Source of the DNA: Chloroflexota bacterium
GTDB lineage: Bacteria; Chloroflexota; UBA6077; FW602-bin22; JACPQP01
DNA length: 20,501 bases
Assembly (NCBI GenBank): GCA_016190465.1
Contig: JACPQP010000486.1
Span: forward strand, 1 to 20,501
Direction: 5' to 3'
The position numbers and the translations under genes were made by a program. The notes under the pieces were generated by a model that saw nothing but the letters and a program-made list of their open reading frames with translations, did not search any database and was not told where the DNA came from. This document shows positions 14,885-20,501 of this stretch, in pieces (position 1 is the first letter of the stretch; each line of letters opens with the position of its first letter).

Positions 14885-15574
14885 ATGGGAACTCTACCTG
14901 GGAATCGCATTCGTATCCTCGTCGTCGAGGATCACATCATGGTTCGGCAGGGGCTGGTCGCGCTGCTGGATCGCGAGCCCGACTTCCAGGTCATCGCCGA
15001 GGCCAGCGATGGCCAGCAGGCGGTCCGGCTCGCCCGCGAGCTGCTCCCCGACGTGGTGCTTATGGACGCCAACCTGCCCGGGATGTCGGGTCTCCAAGCA
15101 ACTCGCTCGATCGGTCAGAGCTGCCCGCGGATCAACGTGCTGGCGCTCACGATGCACGAGGACAGCGATTTCGTGTTCGGCATGCTGAAGGCCGGGGCCA
15201 GAGGCTACATCCTGAAGCAGGCCGCGGTGACCGAGCTGGCGAACGCGATCCGTTCGGTGAGTCACGGGCAATCGGCGCTCGATCCCAAGATCGCTCGCCT
15301 GGTCGTCGAGTGCATCAACCATCCCGATTTCCCGACGCATCCTGACGACGAGCTCAGCACCCGGGAGAAGGAGATCCTCCAGCTCATCGCGACCGGGCGA
15401 ACGAGCAAAGAGATCGGCGACATGCTCGGCCTCGCCGCGAAGACGGTCGACAACTATCGGACCAACATCCTGGGGAAGCTGGGGGCGCGCAACAAGGTCG
15501 AGGCGATCACCATTGCGCTGCAACGGGGCCTGATCCAGGTCTCCTCGATGGTGCCGGCTGGCTCTATGAGCTAG
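14885..15574 (+). CDS. LuxR/NarL-family response regulator
   Basis: The protein has 229 residues. The receiver domain carries E15/D16, phospho-acceptor D61 (VVLMDANLPGMSG), T89 and K111 (GYILKQ). The C-terminal LuxR-type helix-turn-helix spans LSTREKEILQLIATGRTSKE through KTVDNYRTNILGKLGARNKV. All residues needed for phosphotransfer and DNA binding are present. I chose ATG 14885 because AAGGGAG lies seven bases upstream; a TTG directly before it is less likely. It is the partner of the histidine kinase gene just upstream. Target genes are not evident. The stop codon overlaps the stop of the opposing dehydrogenase gene. Confidence 0.96.
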   Translation: MGTLPGNRIRILVVEDHIMVRQGLVALLDREPDFQVIAEASDGQQAVRLARELLPDVVLMDANLPGMSGLQATRSIGQSCPRINVLALTMHEDSDFVFGMLKAGARGYILKQAAVTELANAIRSVSHGQSALDPKIARLVVECINHPDFPTHPDDELSTREKEILQLIATGRTSKEIGDMLGLAAKTVDNYRTNILGKLGARNKVEAITIALQRGLIQVSSMVPAGSMS

Positions 15575-16341
15575 ATATTCGACCGTCCCTGGGCCCCATC
15601 CACGGGGATGCAGGCGCCGTTGACCAGCGAAGCCCGCTCCGAGGCGAGGAAGACCACCATGTGGGCGACCTCCTCGGGGCGGCCGAAGCGACCGAGAGGC
15701 ATCTCTCGCCGAACGAACTCGGCCATCCCGGCCGGATCGGCCTGCGTGCGCCGTTCCCAGCCCCCACCCGGAAACAGGATCGACCCCGGCGCCACCGTGT
15801 TGACCAGGATGTTTTCCTGGCCGAACTCGCGCGCCAGCGCCTTGGTCAGACTGATCTCCGCGGCTTTGGCCGCGTTGTAGGAAGTCGGCCCGCCCGACTC
15901 GCGGCCGTATATCGACGAGATGTTGACGATCCGCCCACCGCCGCGCTTCCGTAGCTCCGGGATGACCTGGCGACTCGTGCGAATCGCGCTGAACAGGTTG
16001 AGCTCGAAGACTTCCTGCCAGTGCCGGTCGTCGGTCTCCAGGAACGTCCCGGGACGCGAGCCGCCGACGTTGTTCACCAGGATATCGATCCCCACGAAGG
16101 CGGCGACCGTTTCACGGACCAACCTCTCCACGTCCTCGGGACGGGTCGTGTCGCCGACGACGCCGATCACCTCGGTGCCCAGGGCGCGGATCTCCTCGAC
16201 CGTCGTGGCCAGGCGTTCGGCACCCCGCGCCACGATGGCCACCCGGCAGCCCTCGGCGGCCAGCCCCATGGCGATTGCCCGGCCGATGCCCCGGCTCCCG
16301 CCGGTCACGATCGCGACCTTTCCCTTCAGTCCCAGATCCAT
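15571..16341 (-). CDS. Short-chain dehydrogenase/reductase (SDR, 3-oxoacyl-ACP reductase-like)
   Basis: The protein has 256 residues, the classical SDR length. The cofactor motif is TGGSRGIG (13-20), followed by NNVGG (90-94) in place of the usual NNAG, and N115 in the active site. The catalytic serine lies in NISSIYG (S142/S143), with Y155 and K159 in YNAAK. The C-terminus (LASERASLVNGACIPVDGAQ) is the family standard. It should oxidise or reduce an alcohol/ketone with NAD(P); R40 after the second strand leans toward NADPH. Substrate is unknown. ATG 16341 has a G-rich site (GGGGGT) six bases upstream. It is transcribed in the same direction as the FapA-like gene but 130 bases away with a hairpin between, so it is probably a separate unit. 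Confidence 0.94.
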   Translation of the reverse strand: MDLGLKGKVAIVTGGSRGIGRAIAMGLAAEGCRVAIVARGAERLATTVEEIRALGTEVIGVVGDTTRPEDVERLVRETVAAFVGIDILVNNVGGSRPGTFLETDDRHWQEVFELNLFSAIRTSRQVIPELRKRGGGRIVNISSIYGRESGGPTSYNAAKAAEISLTKALAREFGQENILVNTVAPGSILFPGGGWERRTQADPAGMAEFVRREMPLGRFGRPEEVAHMVVFLASERASLVNGACIPVDGAQGRSNI

Positions 16342-16385
16342 TCATTCACCCCCATCTCTGTAGGTATCAGAAAGTTTTTGATGGT

Positions 16386-16402
16386 TTTGGGGACACCCCA
16401 AA
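16386..16402 (-). terminator. Hairpin after the FapA-like gene, possible terminator
   Basis: TTTGGGG-ACA-CCCCAAA is a perfect 7-bp stem with a 3-base loop, extendable by two G:C pairs around a bulged base. It lies about 70 bases downstream of the FapA-like gene's stop and before the dehydrogenase gene on the same strand. On the minus strand it is not followed by a true U-run, so termination by this hairpin is only possible. Confidence 0.3.
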
Positions 16403-16471
16403 CCCCGCCAGGACGGGCGGCGGCCCTTCCTGGACCTTCCCGGAGCCGTTAAGGGACTTTCCGCAACCGAC

Positions 16472-19462
16472 TTAGGCGATCCCCTCCCGGATATCACCTT
16501 CCTCTTCTCGGAACGTCGCGCCGGGACGCAGGGCGTCGATCTTGAGGGTCGCGCCGCGAATCCAGAGGTAGACCTCCGGGCAGATCTGCTGCGCCTGGAT
16601 GACCGGCTCCGCCTCCTTGGTCTTCCCGCTGGCCGGGGCGGTCGACCTCGGTTGCTTGGCGAGCGAGGCCCCGGGCATCCAGCCAACCTGGATCCGCGTG
16701 CGGGCGCCCGTCGTGGCGCCTAGGATCCGGGCGCTGACGCCCATCTGCGCTCGGATGAGCCCACCGACGATCCGTCCGCCTACCTGGATACGGTTGTTTG
16801 ACGTGACGGTGGAGTGGAGGATCTCGCCGTCGACCCGGATGAGCCCCTCTGCTTTCACGTCGGCGGAGTGGATGTGGCGGGCCATGAGCGCCCCAACGGT
16901 GCGAACCGTTCCCTTGCCCTGGCCGACGATCCCCCCGCCCACGCGAATGTCGCCCTGCGCCTCGAGGTGCGCGGCCTCGACCGCGCCGTGGACCTGGATC
17001 TGACCCGTCGCCTTGAGCTTGAAGCCCGGCCGGACGTCGCCACTCACGACGATGTTTCCATCGAACGCGATGTTGCCGATGCGGAAGTCCACGTCGCCAT
17101 TGACCCGGTACAGGGGGAGCACCGCCACCTTGCCCCCGACCCGAGTGGGCACGCCGGTTCCCTGGGCGACGAGGTGCAGCTTGTCGTCGGAGATCGCGAC
17201 GTTGGCCCCGACCAGCCGATCGAGCGAGACGTCCTTGCCGGGTTGGGGGGGCAGCGCCTCGCCACGCACGTTGAAGCCGGGCTCCCCCGGCGTCGCGAGG
17301 GTCTTCGTCAGCAGCACCATGCCCGGATGGACGGTCGGCTCATTGCCCAGATCGCGGTAGTCGACTCGCTTCGCCCGGGCCTGCCGCGGGGCCTCGCCAG
17401 CGGTCCGTGTGCCCGCCGTGCCCGAGGTCGGCTCGGCGGCCTTCGTGCCCTCGCTCGTTCGCCCCGTCGCCCCGTCGGCCCGTCGGCCCGTCGCCTCGTC
17501 CGCCCCGTCTGCCCCGTCCGCCCCGTCCGCCTCGTTCCCGTCCAGACTCCCCCTTTCCTCGCCGGGCTCACGAAGGCCCTCCACGTCGTAGTGGACACGG
17601 GCATCGGTGCCGGCGACCGGTGGTTTGCCAATCGCGATCAGCACGGGCCGATCGAGCGGCTCGCGCGTCGCGCTGGCGATGGCCTCGTCGCCGAAGCCTG
17701 CTTTTACGCCCGCGCGACTCAGCGTGCTTCGGACGAGCTCGGGGGTCGCCTCGACCCGTTCCGTCGCCCATGGAAAAAGCAGCGCCGACATCGCGTCGGC
17801 GGCAATCTTCACCGCCAGTGGCGCGTCCTCTGGCGGGCTGCCGCCGACCTCGGCCGGGCTGAGGGTGCCGACGGCGGCCGGCACGCCATCGGCCTTGCGA
17901 ACCGTCAGGGTGAGGGACTCCTCGTCGCGCGCGTCGAGCGGCCAGTTGCGGATCTCCTCGAGCACGGTCTCCGCGCCGATCGGCGTGCCGCCACCCTTAG
18001 CCGCAGTGACGACCAGCATCAGCTTCCCCCGCTCGCAGAGAAGCAAGTACGTCCCATCGACGCGCGGGATGATGCGCTTGCGTCGCGCCTGAACGTGGAG
18101 GATCTTCGGTCCCCTCCCCAGGAAGCCGGTCTTCTCCTCCTTCTCGACGACGACCTCGATCTCGGCGGGGGTTCCGCCCAGCAGCTTGAGTGCCTGCTCC
18201 CGCGCTTCGTCGAGGGTACCGACCTGCAAGCGGATGAGGCTGAAATCGGCGACCAGCGCCGGGCGCGTCCAGAGCCCGCGGCTGAGCTGGGCAAACGCCT
18301 GCTCCCGCTGCCCGACGCGGACGCCCGCGGCTTCCAGCGCCCTGTTGAGCGCCTCGGCGGGTATCGGCGGGGCGGGGAAGATCGCCCAGGGCAGCGCGTA
18401 GGCGACGCTGGTCTCGGGGTTGACCTTGAGCGCGAACAGCGCATCGGGCGACGTGGGCAGCGACGGCTCGAATTGGCCGACGACGACCTCCTCCCAGGTA
18501 GCCTCCTCGATCGTCCTCGCGATCAGCGCACTGTCACGCCGGTCGAGTGGCCACGCGTCGAGCTCGCGCAGCACCTGAGCCGCCTCCACTGGCTTTTCGC
18601 CCTCGGCCGGCGGGTCAACGCGCAGGGTCACCTCGCCGCGGCGGCAACGGATTTCGGCGTGGCCCCGGATACTCCGGCGCGCCAGCCGGCGAAGCTCCAC
18701 CGGCGCCCGCACGGCGATCGCGTTCGGCGCGGCCGGCGCCGCCGAGTCGGCGGGGAGCAGCGCGACGTGGCCGGCGATCTCCGAGAGGAGCGCGGTCCTG
18801 TCCTCGGAGAGCGCCGTTCCCGGACCGACCAGGGGGCCGAGATCGACGCCCCGCCCGGGGGGCGCCGGCATCTCATCGCCGGTGACGCTCTGGCCAGGTG
18901 TGCCCGGCTTCGGCGGCTCGATCCAGGCGAGCACGGTCGCTGGCTCGACGGCATGGCCCGGTCGGGCCGGATCCTCCAGGGCAAGCGGCTCGAGAAGCTC
19001 GATCCGCGCATCGGCGCCCGGGATCGGCCGGGCGCCCCGGGCGACGACGACGGGCCCGGTGATCCGCCGTCCGACGAGCGCGTCGATCGCGGCGGTGTCG
19101 ATGCCGACGCCGACGCCGGCAGCCTGGAGGGCGTGGTGGACCGGATCGGGCGAGGCGAGCTGAAGCGGGGCCATCGCCCACGGCACCAGGCAAGCGGTCA
19201 GCCGGTCCTTGCTGATCTTGATCCCGAAGGGCTCGAGCTCCCCCGGGTAGGGTACGATTTTGATCCGTCCGAAGACGTACGGGATGCCATCTGCCTGGCG
19301 GATAGCTCGCTGGATGGCCCGGTCGTCGCGCTCGTCGAGTGGCCACTCGGCGATCGCCGCGAGCACGGTATCCGGCGCGGCCGGCGGGTGCTCGCGCGTC
19401 GGTCGTTCGACGACGATGGTGCACTCGCCCAGTCTGGTCAGTAAGCTGTAGCCTTCACGCAC
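16472..19462 (-). CDS. Large FapA-family (DUF342) protein with triplicated N-terminal module and Jag-N domain
   Basis: The protein has 996 residues, far longer than the usual 450-700. A module with the signature WPLD-x-RD, a central PWA and a closing PV/ALVA recurs three times, with its WPLD at residues 40, 304 and 507. Between the second and third copies, residues about 414-463 form a Jag-N domain (GTLDEAREQALKLLGGTPAE ... EEKTGFLGRGPKI). After a low-complexity Asp/Gly/Ala/Thr linker (about 640-669) comes the FapA C-terminal region, with a right-handed beta-helix of polymer-forming GDV/GxI repeats (about 787-924). FapA-like proteins are poorly understood and are linked to cell-envelope and polarity functions; Jag-N is found in the RNA-binding protein KhpB/Jag. 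I chose GTG 19462 because GGAGGT lies five bases upstream; the frame is open to 19537. There are no membrane segments or signal peptide. Confidence 0.85.
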   Translation of the reverse strand: MREGYSLLTRLGECTIVVERPTREHPPAAPDTVLAAIAEWPLDERDDRAIQRAIRQADGIPYVFGRIKIVPYPGELEPFGIKISKDRLTACLVPWAMAPLQLASPDPVHHALQAAGVGVGIDTAAIDALVGRRITGPVVVARGARPIPGADARIELLEPLALEDPARPGHAVEPATVLAWIEPPKPGTPGQSVTGDEMPAPPGRGVDLGPLVGPGTALSEDRTALLSEIAGHVALLPADSAAPAAPNAIAVRAPVELRRLARRSIRGHAEIRCRRGEVTLRVDPPAEGEKPVEAAQVLRELDAWPLDRRDSALIARTIEEATWEEVVVGQFEPSLPTSPDALFALKVNPETSVAYALPWAIFPAPPIPAEALNRALEAAGVRVGQREQAFAQLSRGLWTRPALVADFSLIRLQVGTLDEAREQALKLLGGTPAEIEVVVEKEEKTGFLGRGPKILHVQARRKRIIPRVDGTYLLLCERGKLMLVVTAAKGGGTPIGAETVLEEIRNWPLDARDEESLTLTVRKADGVPAAVGTLSPAEVGGSPPEDAPLAVKIAADAMSALLFPWATERVEATPELVRSTLSRAGVKAGFGDEAIASATREPLDRPVLIAIGKPPVAGTDARVHYDVEGLREPGEERGSLDGNEADGADGADGADEATGRRADGATGRTSEGTKAAEPTSGTAGTRTAGEAPRQARAKRVDYRDLGNEPTVHPGMVLLTKTLATPGEPGFNVRGEALPPQPGKDVSLDRLVGANVAISDDKLHLVAQGTGVPTRVGGKVAVLPLYRVNGDVDFRIGNIAFDGNIVVSGDVRPGFKLKATGQIQVHGAVEAAHLEAQGDIRVGGGIVGQGKGTVRTVGALMARHIHSADVKAEGLIRVDGEILHSTVTSNNRIQVGGRIVGGLIRAQMGVSARILGATTGARTRIQVGWMPGASLAKQPRSTAPASGKTKEAEPVIQAQQICPEVYLWIRGATLKIDALRPGATFREEEGDIREGIA
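17456..17542. repeat. Low-complexity 9-base repeat in the FapA-like gene
   Basis: Variants of GCCCCGTCC and GCCCGTCG are repeated in tandem. On the coding strand they give a DGADGADGADEATGRRADGAT type linker between the module-bearing half and the beta-helix half. Such a tract is prone to length variation without frameshift when it changes by whole 9-base units. Confidence 0.8.
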
Positions 19463-19487
19463 GGCCGACCTCCGCGAGTTGTGTTGC

Positions 19488-19516
19488 TTGTCACGTACCA
19501 TTTCCCCGGGTATACT
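19488..19516 (+). promoter_or_regulatory. Promoter of the DUF2795 gene
   Basis: TTGTCA (19488-19493), a 17-base spacer and TATACT (19511-19516) form a good sigma-70-type promoter. The expected start near 19523 is 134 bases ahead of the ATG, with the whole palindromic repeat in between. The left repeat end overlaps the last base of the -10 box. Confidence 0.65.
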
Positions 19517-19648
19517 GCCCAGGGGGACGGCCCTCACCCCCTGCCCGCCGTTCCTAAGCCGGTCCCAATCCTGGGAGAGGGGGATGGCTCCCCTTCCCCC
19601 AGGATTGGGAGAAGGGGTTGGGGGATGAGGGCAGCCCCCCTGGGCAGG
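19516..19648. repeat. Large palindromic repeat between the FapA-like and DUF2795 genes
   Basis: Long inverted ends: CTGCCCAGGGGGACGGCCCTC followed by ACCCC on the left, mirrored by GGGGATGAGGGCAGCCCCCC then TGGGCAG on the right, about 26 bases with few mismatches. Inside, CCCAATCCTGGGAGAGGGG (from 19564) pairs with the CCCCTTCCCCCAGGATTGGG that ends near 19609. It belongs to the CCCTCACCCC family and fills most of the 194-base divergent intergenic region. Confidence 0.85.
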
Positions 19649-19656
19649 ACCTCCGC

Positions 19657-19914
19657 ATGTTGCTCAAGGCGTACGAGGTGGACACCGTGGACGCATCCCA
19701 GTGGCGCCAGTTTCTCTCCCGCGTGCTCGACTACGTCGGCGCGGCGCCGTACCCCGCGACCCGAGACGCCGTCCTCGCCCAGGCGCAGCGGGGGAACACG
19801 CCCAGCGACGTCATGGCGGCGCTGCTGCGTCTTCCGCCGCGGACCTACGAGACGGCCCAGGAAGTCGTCGCCCAGGTGGAGTCACAGGGTCCACCGCCGC
19901 CCCACGTGAAGTAG
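19657..19914 (+). CDS. DUF2795 domain protein
   Basis: The protein has 85 residues. The pattern of DUF2795 is clear: WRQFLSRVLDYVGAAPYPAT, then RDAVLAQAQRGNTPSDVMAA and LLRLPPRTYETAQEVVAQV. The function of this small helical domain is not established; it is common in Actinobacteria and Chloroflexota. I chose ATG 19657 because CAGGA lies about eight bases upstream; the longer in-frame start at 19618 lies inside the repeat. The ribosome binding site is at the outer edge of the repeat arm, so a leader hairpin could influence translation. The stop codon TAG is the first part of another repeat (GTAGGGGCA). Confidence 0.8.
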   Translation: MLLKAYEVDTVDASQWRQFLSRVLDYVGAAPYPATRDAVLAQAQRGNTPSDVMAALLRLPPRTYETAQEVVAQVESQGPPPPHVK

Positions 19915-20036
19915 GGGCAGCCCCCGGGGGGTGCCCCGCTGCCCGCGCATTCGCCGACCCGGTGCGAGGAGGGCGGCCACGGGGGGGCCGCCCCTACGGT
20001 AGGGGCACCCCCTTGGGGGTTCCCCGCTGCCCGCGC
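19911..20036. repeat. Second repeat family: direct repeats around a GGGCGGCC palindrome
   Basis: A segment of about 38 bases, GTAGGGGCA...CCCCGCTGCCCGCGC, occurs at 19911-19948 and 19999-20036 (period 88). Between the copies lies GGTGCGAGGAGGGCGGCCAC plus GGGGGGGCCGCCCCTACGG (19961-20010 overall), a palindromic unit that recurs at 20437-20485. It is unrelated to the CCCTCACCCC family in sequence. Confidence 0.85.
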
Positions 20037-20040
20037 TGCG

Positions 20041-20240
20041 GGTCGTGCTATACTGCTCATGTCGTTCGCACTTTGCTCAACGCCTTCCGGCATCAGAGAT
20101 GGTTGCAGCATCTGGTCGTGCGATACTGCTCATGTCGTTTGCACTGTGCTCAACGCCTTCCGGCATCAGAGATGGTCGCACTCGCCTACCGCGGTTCCTG
20201 GTTCCGCAATCGCCGCTGCTCGACGCCTTCCGGCAGATCG
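20041..20240 (+). repeat. 73-base tandem duplication of a promoter-and-start region, with a third partial copy
   Basis: Copies at 20041-20107 and 20114-20180 differ at only a few positions. Each has a -10-like element (TGCTATACT at 20046-20054; TGCGATACT at 20119-20127), the string CTGCTCATGTCGTT, and CTCAACGCCTTCCGGCATCA. A third, shorter copy starts at 20219 (CTCGACGCCTTCCGGCAGAT) and is part of the glycosyltransferase coding sequence (LLDAFRQ). The 73-base period is not a multiple of three, so each copy sits in another frame. Confidence 0.85.
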
Positions 20241-20500
20241 TCATCCTGCGGGCCGGCGCGCTGGGAGACTTCGTCCTGACGCTACCCGCGCTCGCCGCGT
20301 TGCGTCGCCACTACCCGTTCGCCCGGCTGTCGCTGATCGCTCGCCCCGAGTGGGGCGTCCTGGCGACCAGGTCTGGCGTCGTCGATCAGCTCATCCCCCT
20401 TGGCTCGGCGTGGGTCTCCCACCTGTTCGCCGAACGGGTGCGAGGAGGGCGGCCACAGGGGGCCGCCCCTACGGTAGGGGCACCCGCCCATAGGCGCTAA
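20132..20500 (+). CDS. Glycosyltransferase family 9 N-terminus (ADP-heptose:LPS heptosyltransferase-like), cut by repeats
   Basis: VILRAGALGDFVLTLPALAA followed by LRRHYPFARLSLIARPEW is the signature N-terminal Rossmann half of family 9 glycosyltransferases, which move heptose or other sugars onto cell-surface glycans. Family members have about 320-360 residues. Here the family-like sequence stops after HLFAE, where a palindromic repeat begins (20437). The frame then reads RVRGGRPQGAAPTVGAPAHR and ends at TAA 20498-20500. Either the gene is broken or it resumes beyond the window. The start is uncertain: ATG 20132 is in frame but has no Shine-Dalgarno and lies in the 73-base duplication; an upstream GTG at 20045 is also in frame. 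Confidence 0.7.
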   Translation: MSFALCSTPSGIRDGRTRLPRFLVPQSPLLDAFRQIVILRAGALGDFVLTLPALAALRRHYPFARLSLIARPEWGVLATRSGVVDQLIPLGSAWVSHLFAERVRGGRPQGAAPTVGAPAHRR

Positions 20501-20501
20501 C
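20437..20501. repeat. Repeat inserted in the glycosyltransferase gene
   Basis: 20437-20485 matches 19961-20010 almost base for base (GGTGCGAGGAGGGCGGCCAC, then GGGGGCCGCCCCTACGGTAG). It is followed at 20489-20498 by CATAGGCGCT, the same ten bases that form the inner inverted ends of the insert at 8450. The TAA stop lies in this second part. The element continues past the window edge. Confidence 0.85.

Noticed and set aside
17456..17542. CRISPR-like short repeats
   Set aside because: The period is 9 bases, there are no spacers and it lies within a coding frame; no repeat-spacer arrays or cas genes are seen in the window.
16814..19444. Very long open frame (876 codons) on the plus strand opposite the FapA-like gene
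   Set aside because: It is antisense to a gene with recognised domains; the translation is Arg/Asp-rich without any domain, as expected from the complementary strand of GC-rich codons.
19463..19537. Longer N-terminus for the FapA-like protein (start at 19537)
   Set aside because: The extension overlaps the palindromic repeat and the divergent promoter; the GTG at 19462 has GGAGGT at good spacing.

Overview
The window is a GC-rich bacterial chromosome segment. The GC content, a Tat-type lipoprotein binding protein, a FapA-like (DUF342) giant, a DUF2795 protein, an elongator-type CAT tRNA and abundant CCCTCACCCC/GGGGTGAGGG palindromes all fit Chloroflexota, perhaps Thermomicrobia. That assignment is inference from style; no marker gene settles it.

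Layout. (a) 1-2.9 kb is an accessory strip that looks like an eroded defence island: the 5' end of an unknown minus-strand gene, an AbiEi-family antitoxin without its toxin, a head-to-head overlapping ORF that reads like the C-terminal half of a STAND/AAA ATPase, and a protein ending in an HEPN-like RNxxAHY motif. (b) At 3.0-3.1 kb there is a tRNA(CAT) gene with a near-consensus promoter and a 22-bp tandem duplication of its own 5' end. (c) 3.2-12.9 kb is a carbohydrate-use locus: a LacI regulator with a likely self-operator, a sugar-binding lipoprotein, two MalF/MalG-type permeases (no ATPase gene here), a GH106-like hydrolase, and a convergent GH42 beta-galactosidase. Together they suggest import and breakdown of a rhamnose/galactose-containing oligosaccharide. 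(d) At 12.9-13.6 kb lies a 5'-truncated IS transposase. (e) 13.8-15.6 kb encodes a cytoplasmic NarL-type histidine kinase and its LuxR-type response regulator. (f) 15.6-16.3 kb encodes a short-chain dehydrogenase, convergent with the regulator so that both stop codons share one CTAG. (g) 16.5-19.5 kb encodes a 996-residue FapA/DUF342 protein with three copies of an N-terminal module and a Jag-N domain. (h) 19.6-20.5 kb holds a DUF2795 protein and the start of a family 9 glycosyltransferase, both embedded in repeats.

The most striking feature is a set of short palindromic repeats (REP/MITE-like) that enter genes. They add in-frame segments to the GH106-like hydrolase at two internal places. 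They form the C-terminal tails of that hydrolase, of the GH42 enzyme and of the histidine kinase. They supply the stop codons of four genes, and they sit between promoter and ribosome binding site of the DUF2795 gene as a large leader hairpin. I see no CRISPR array, rRNA or recognisable riboswitch.
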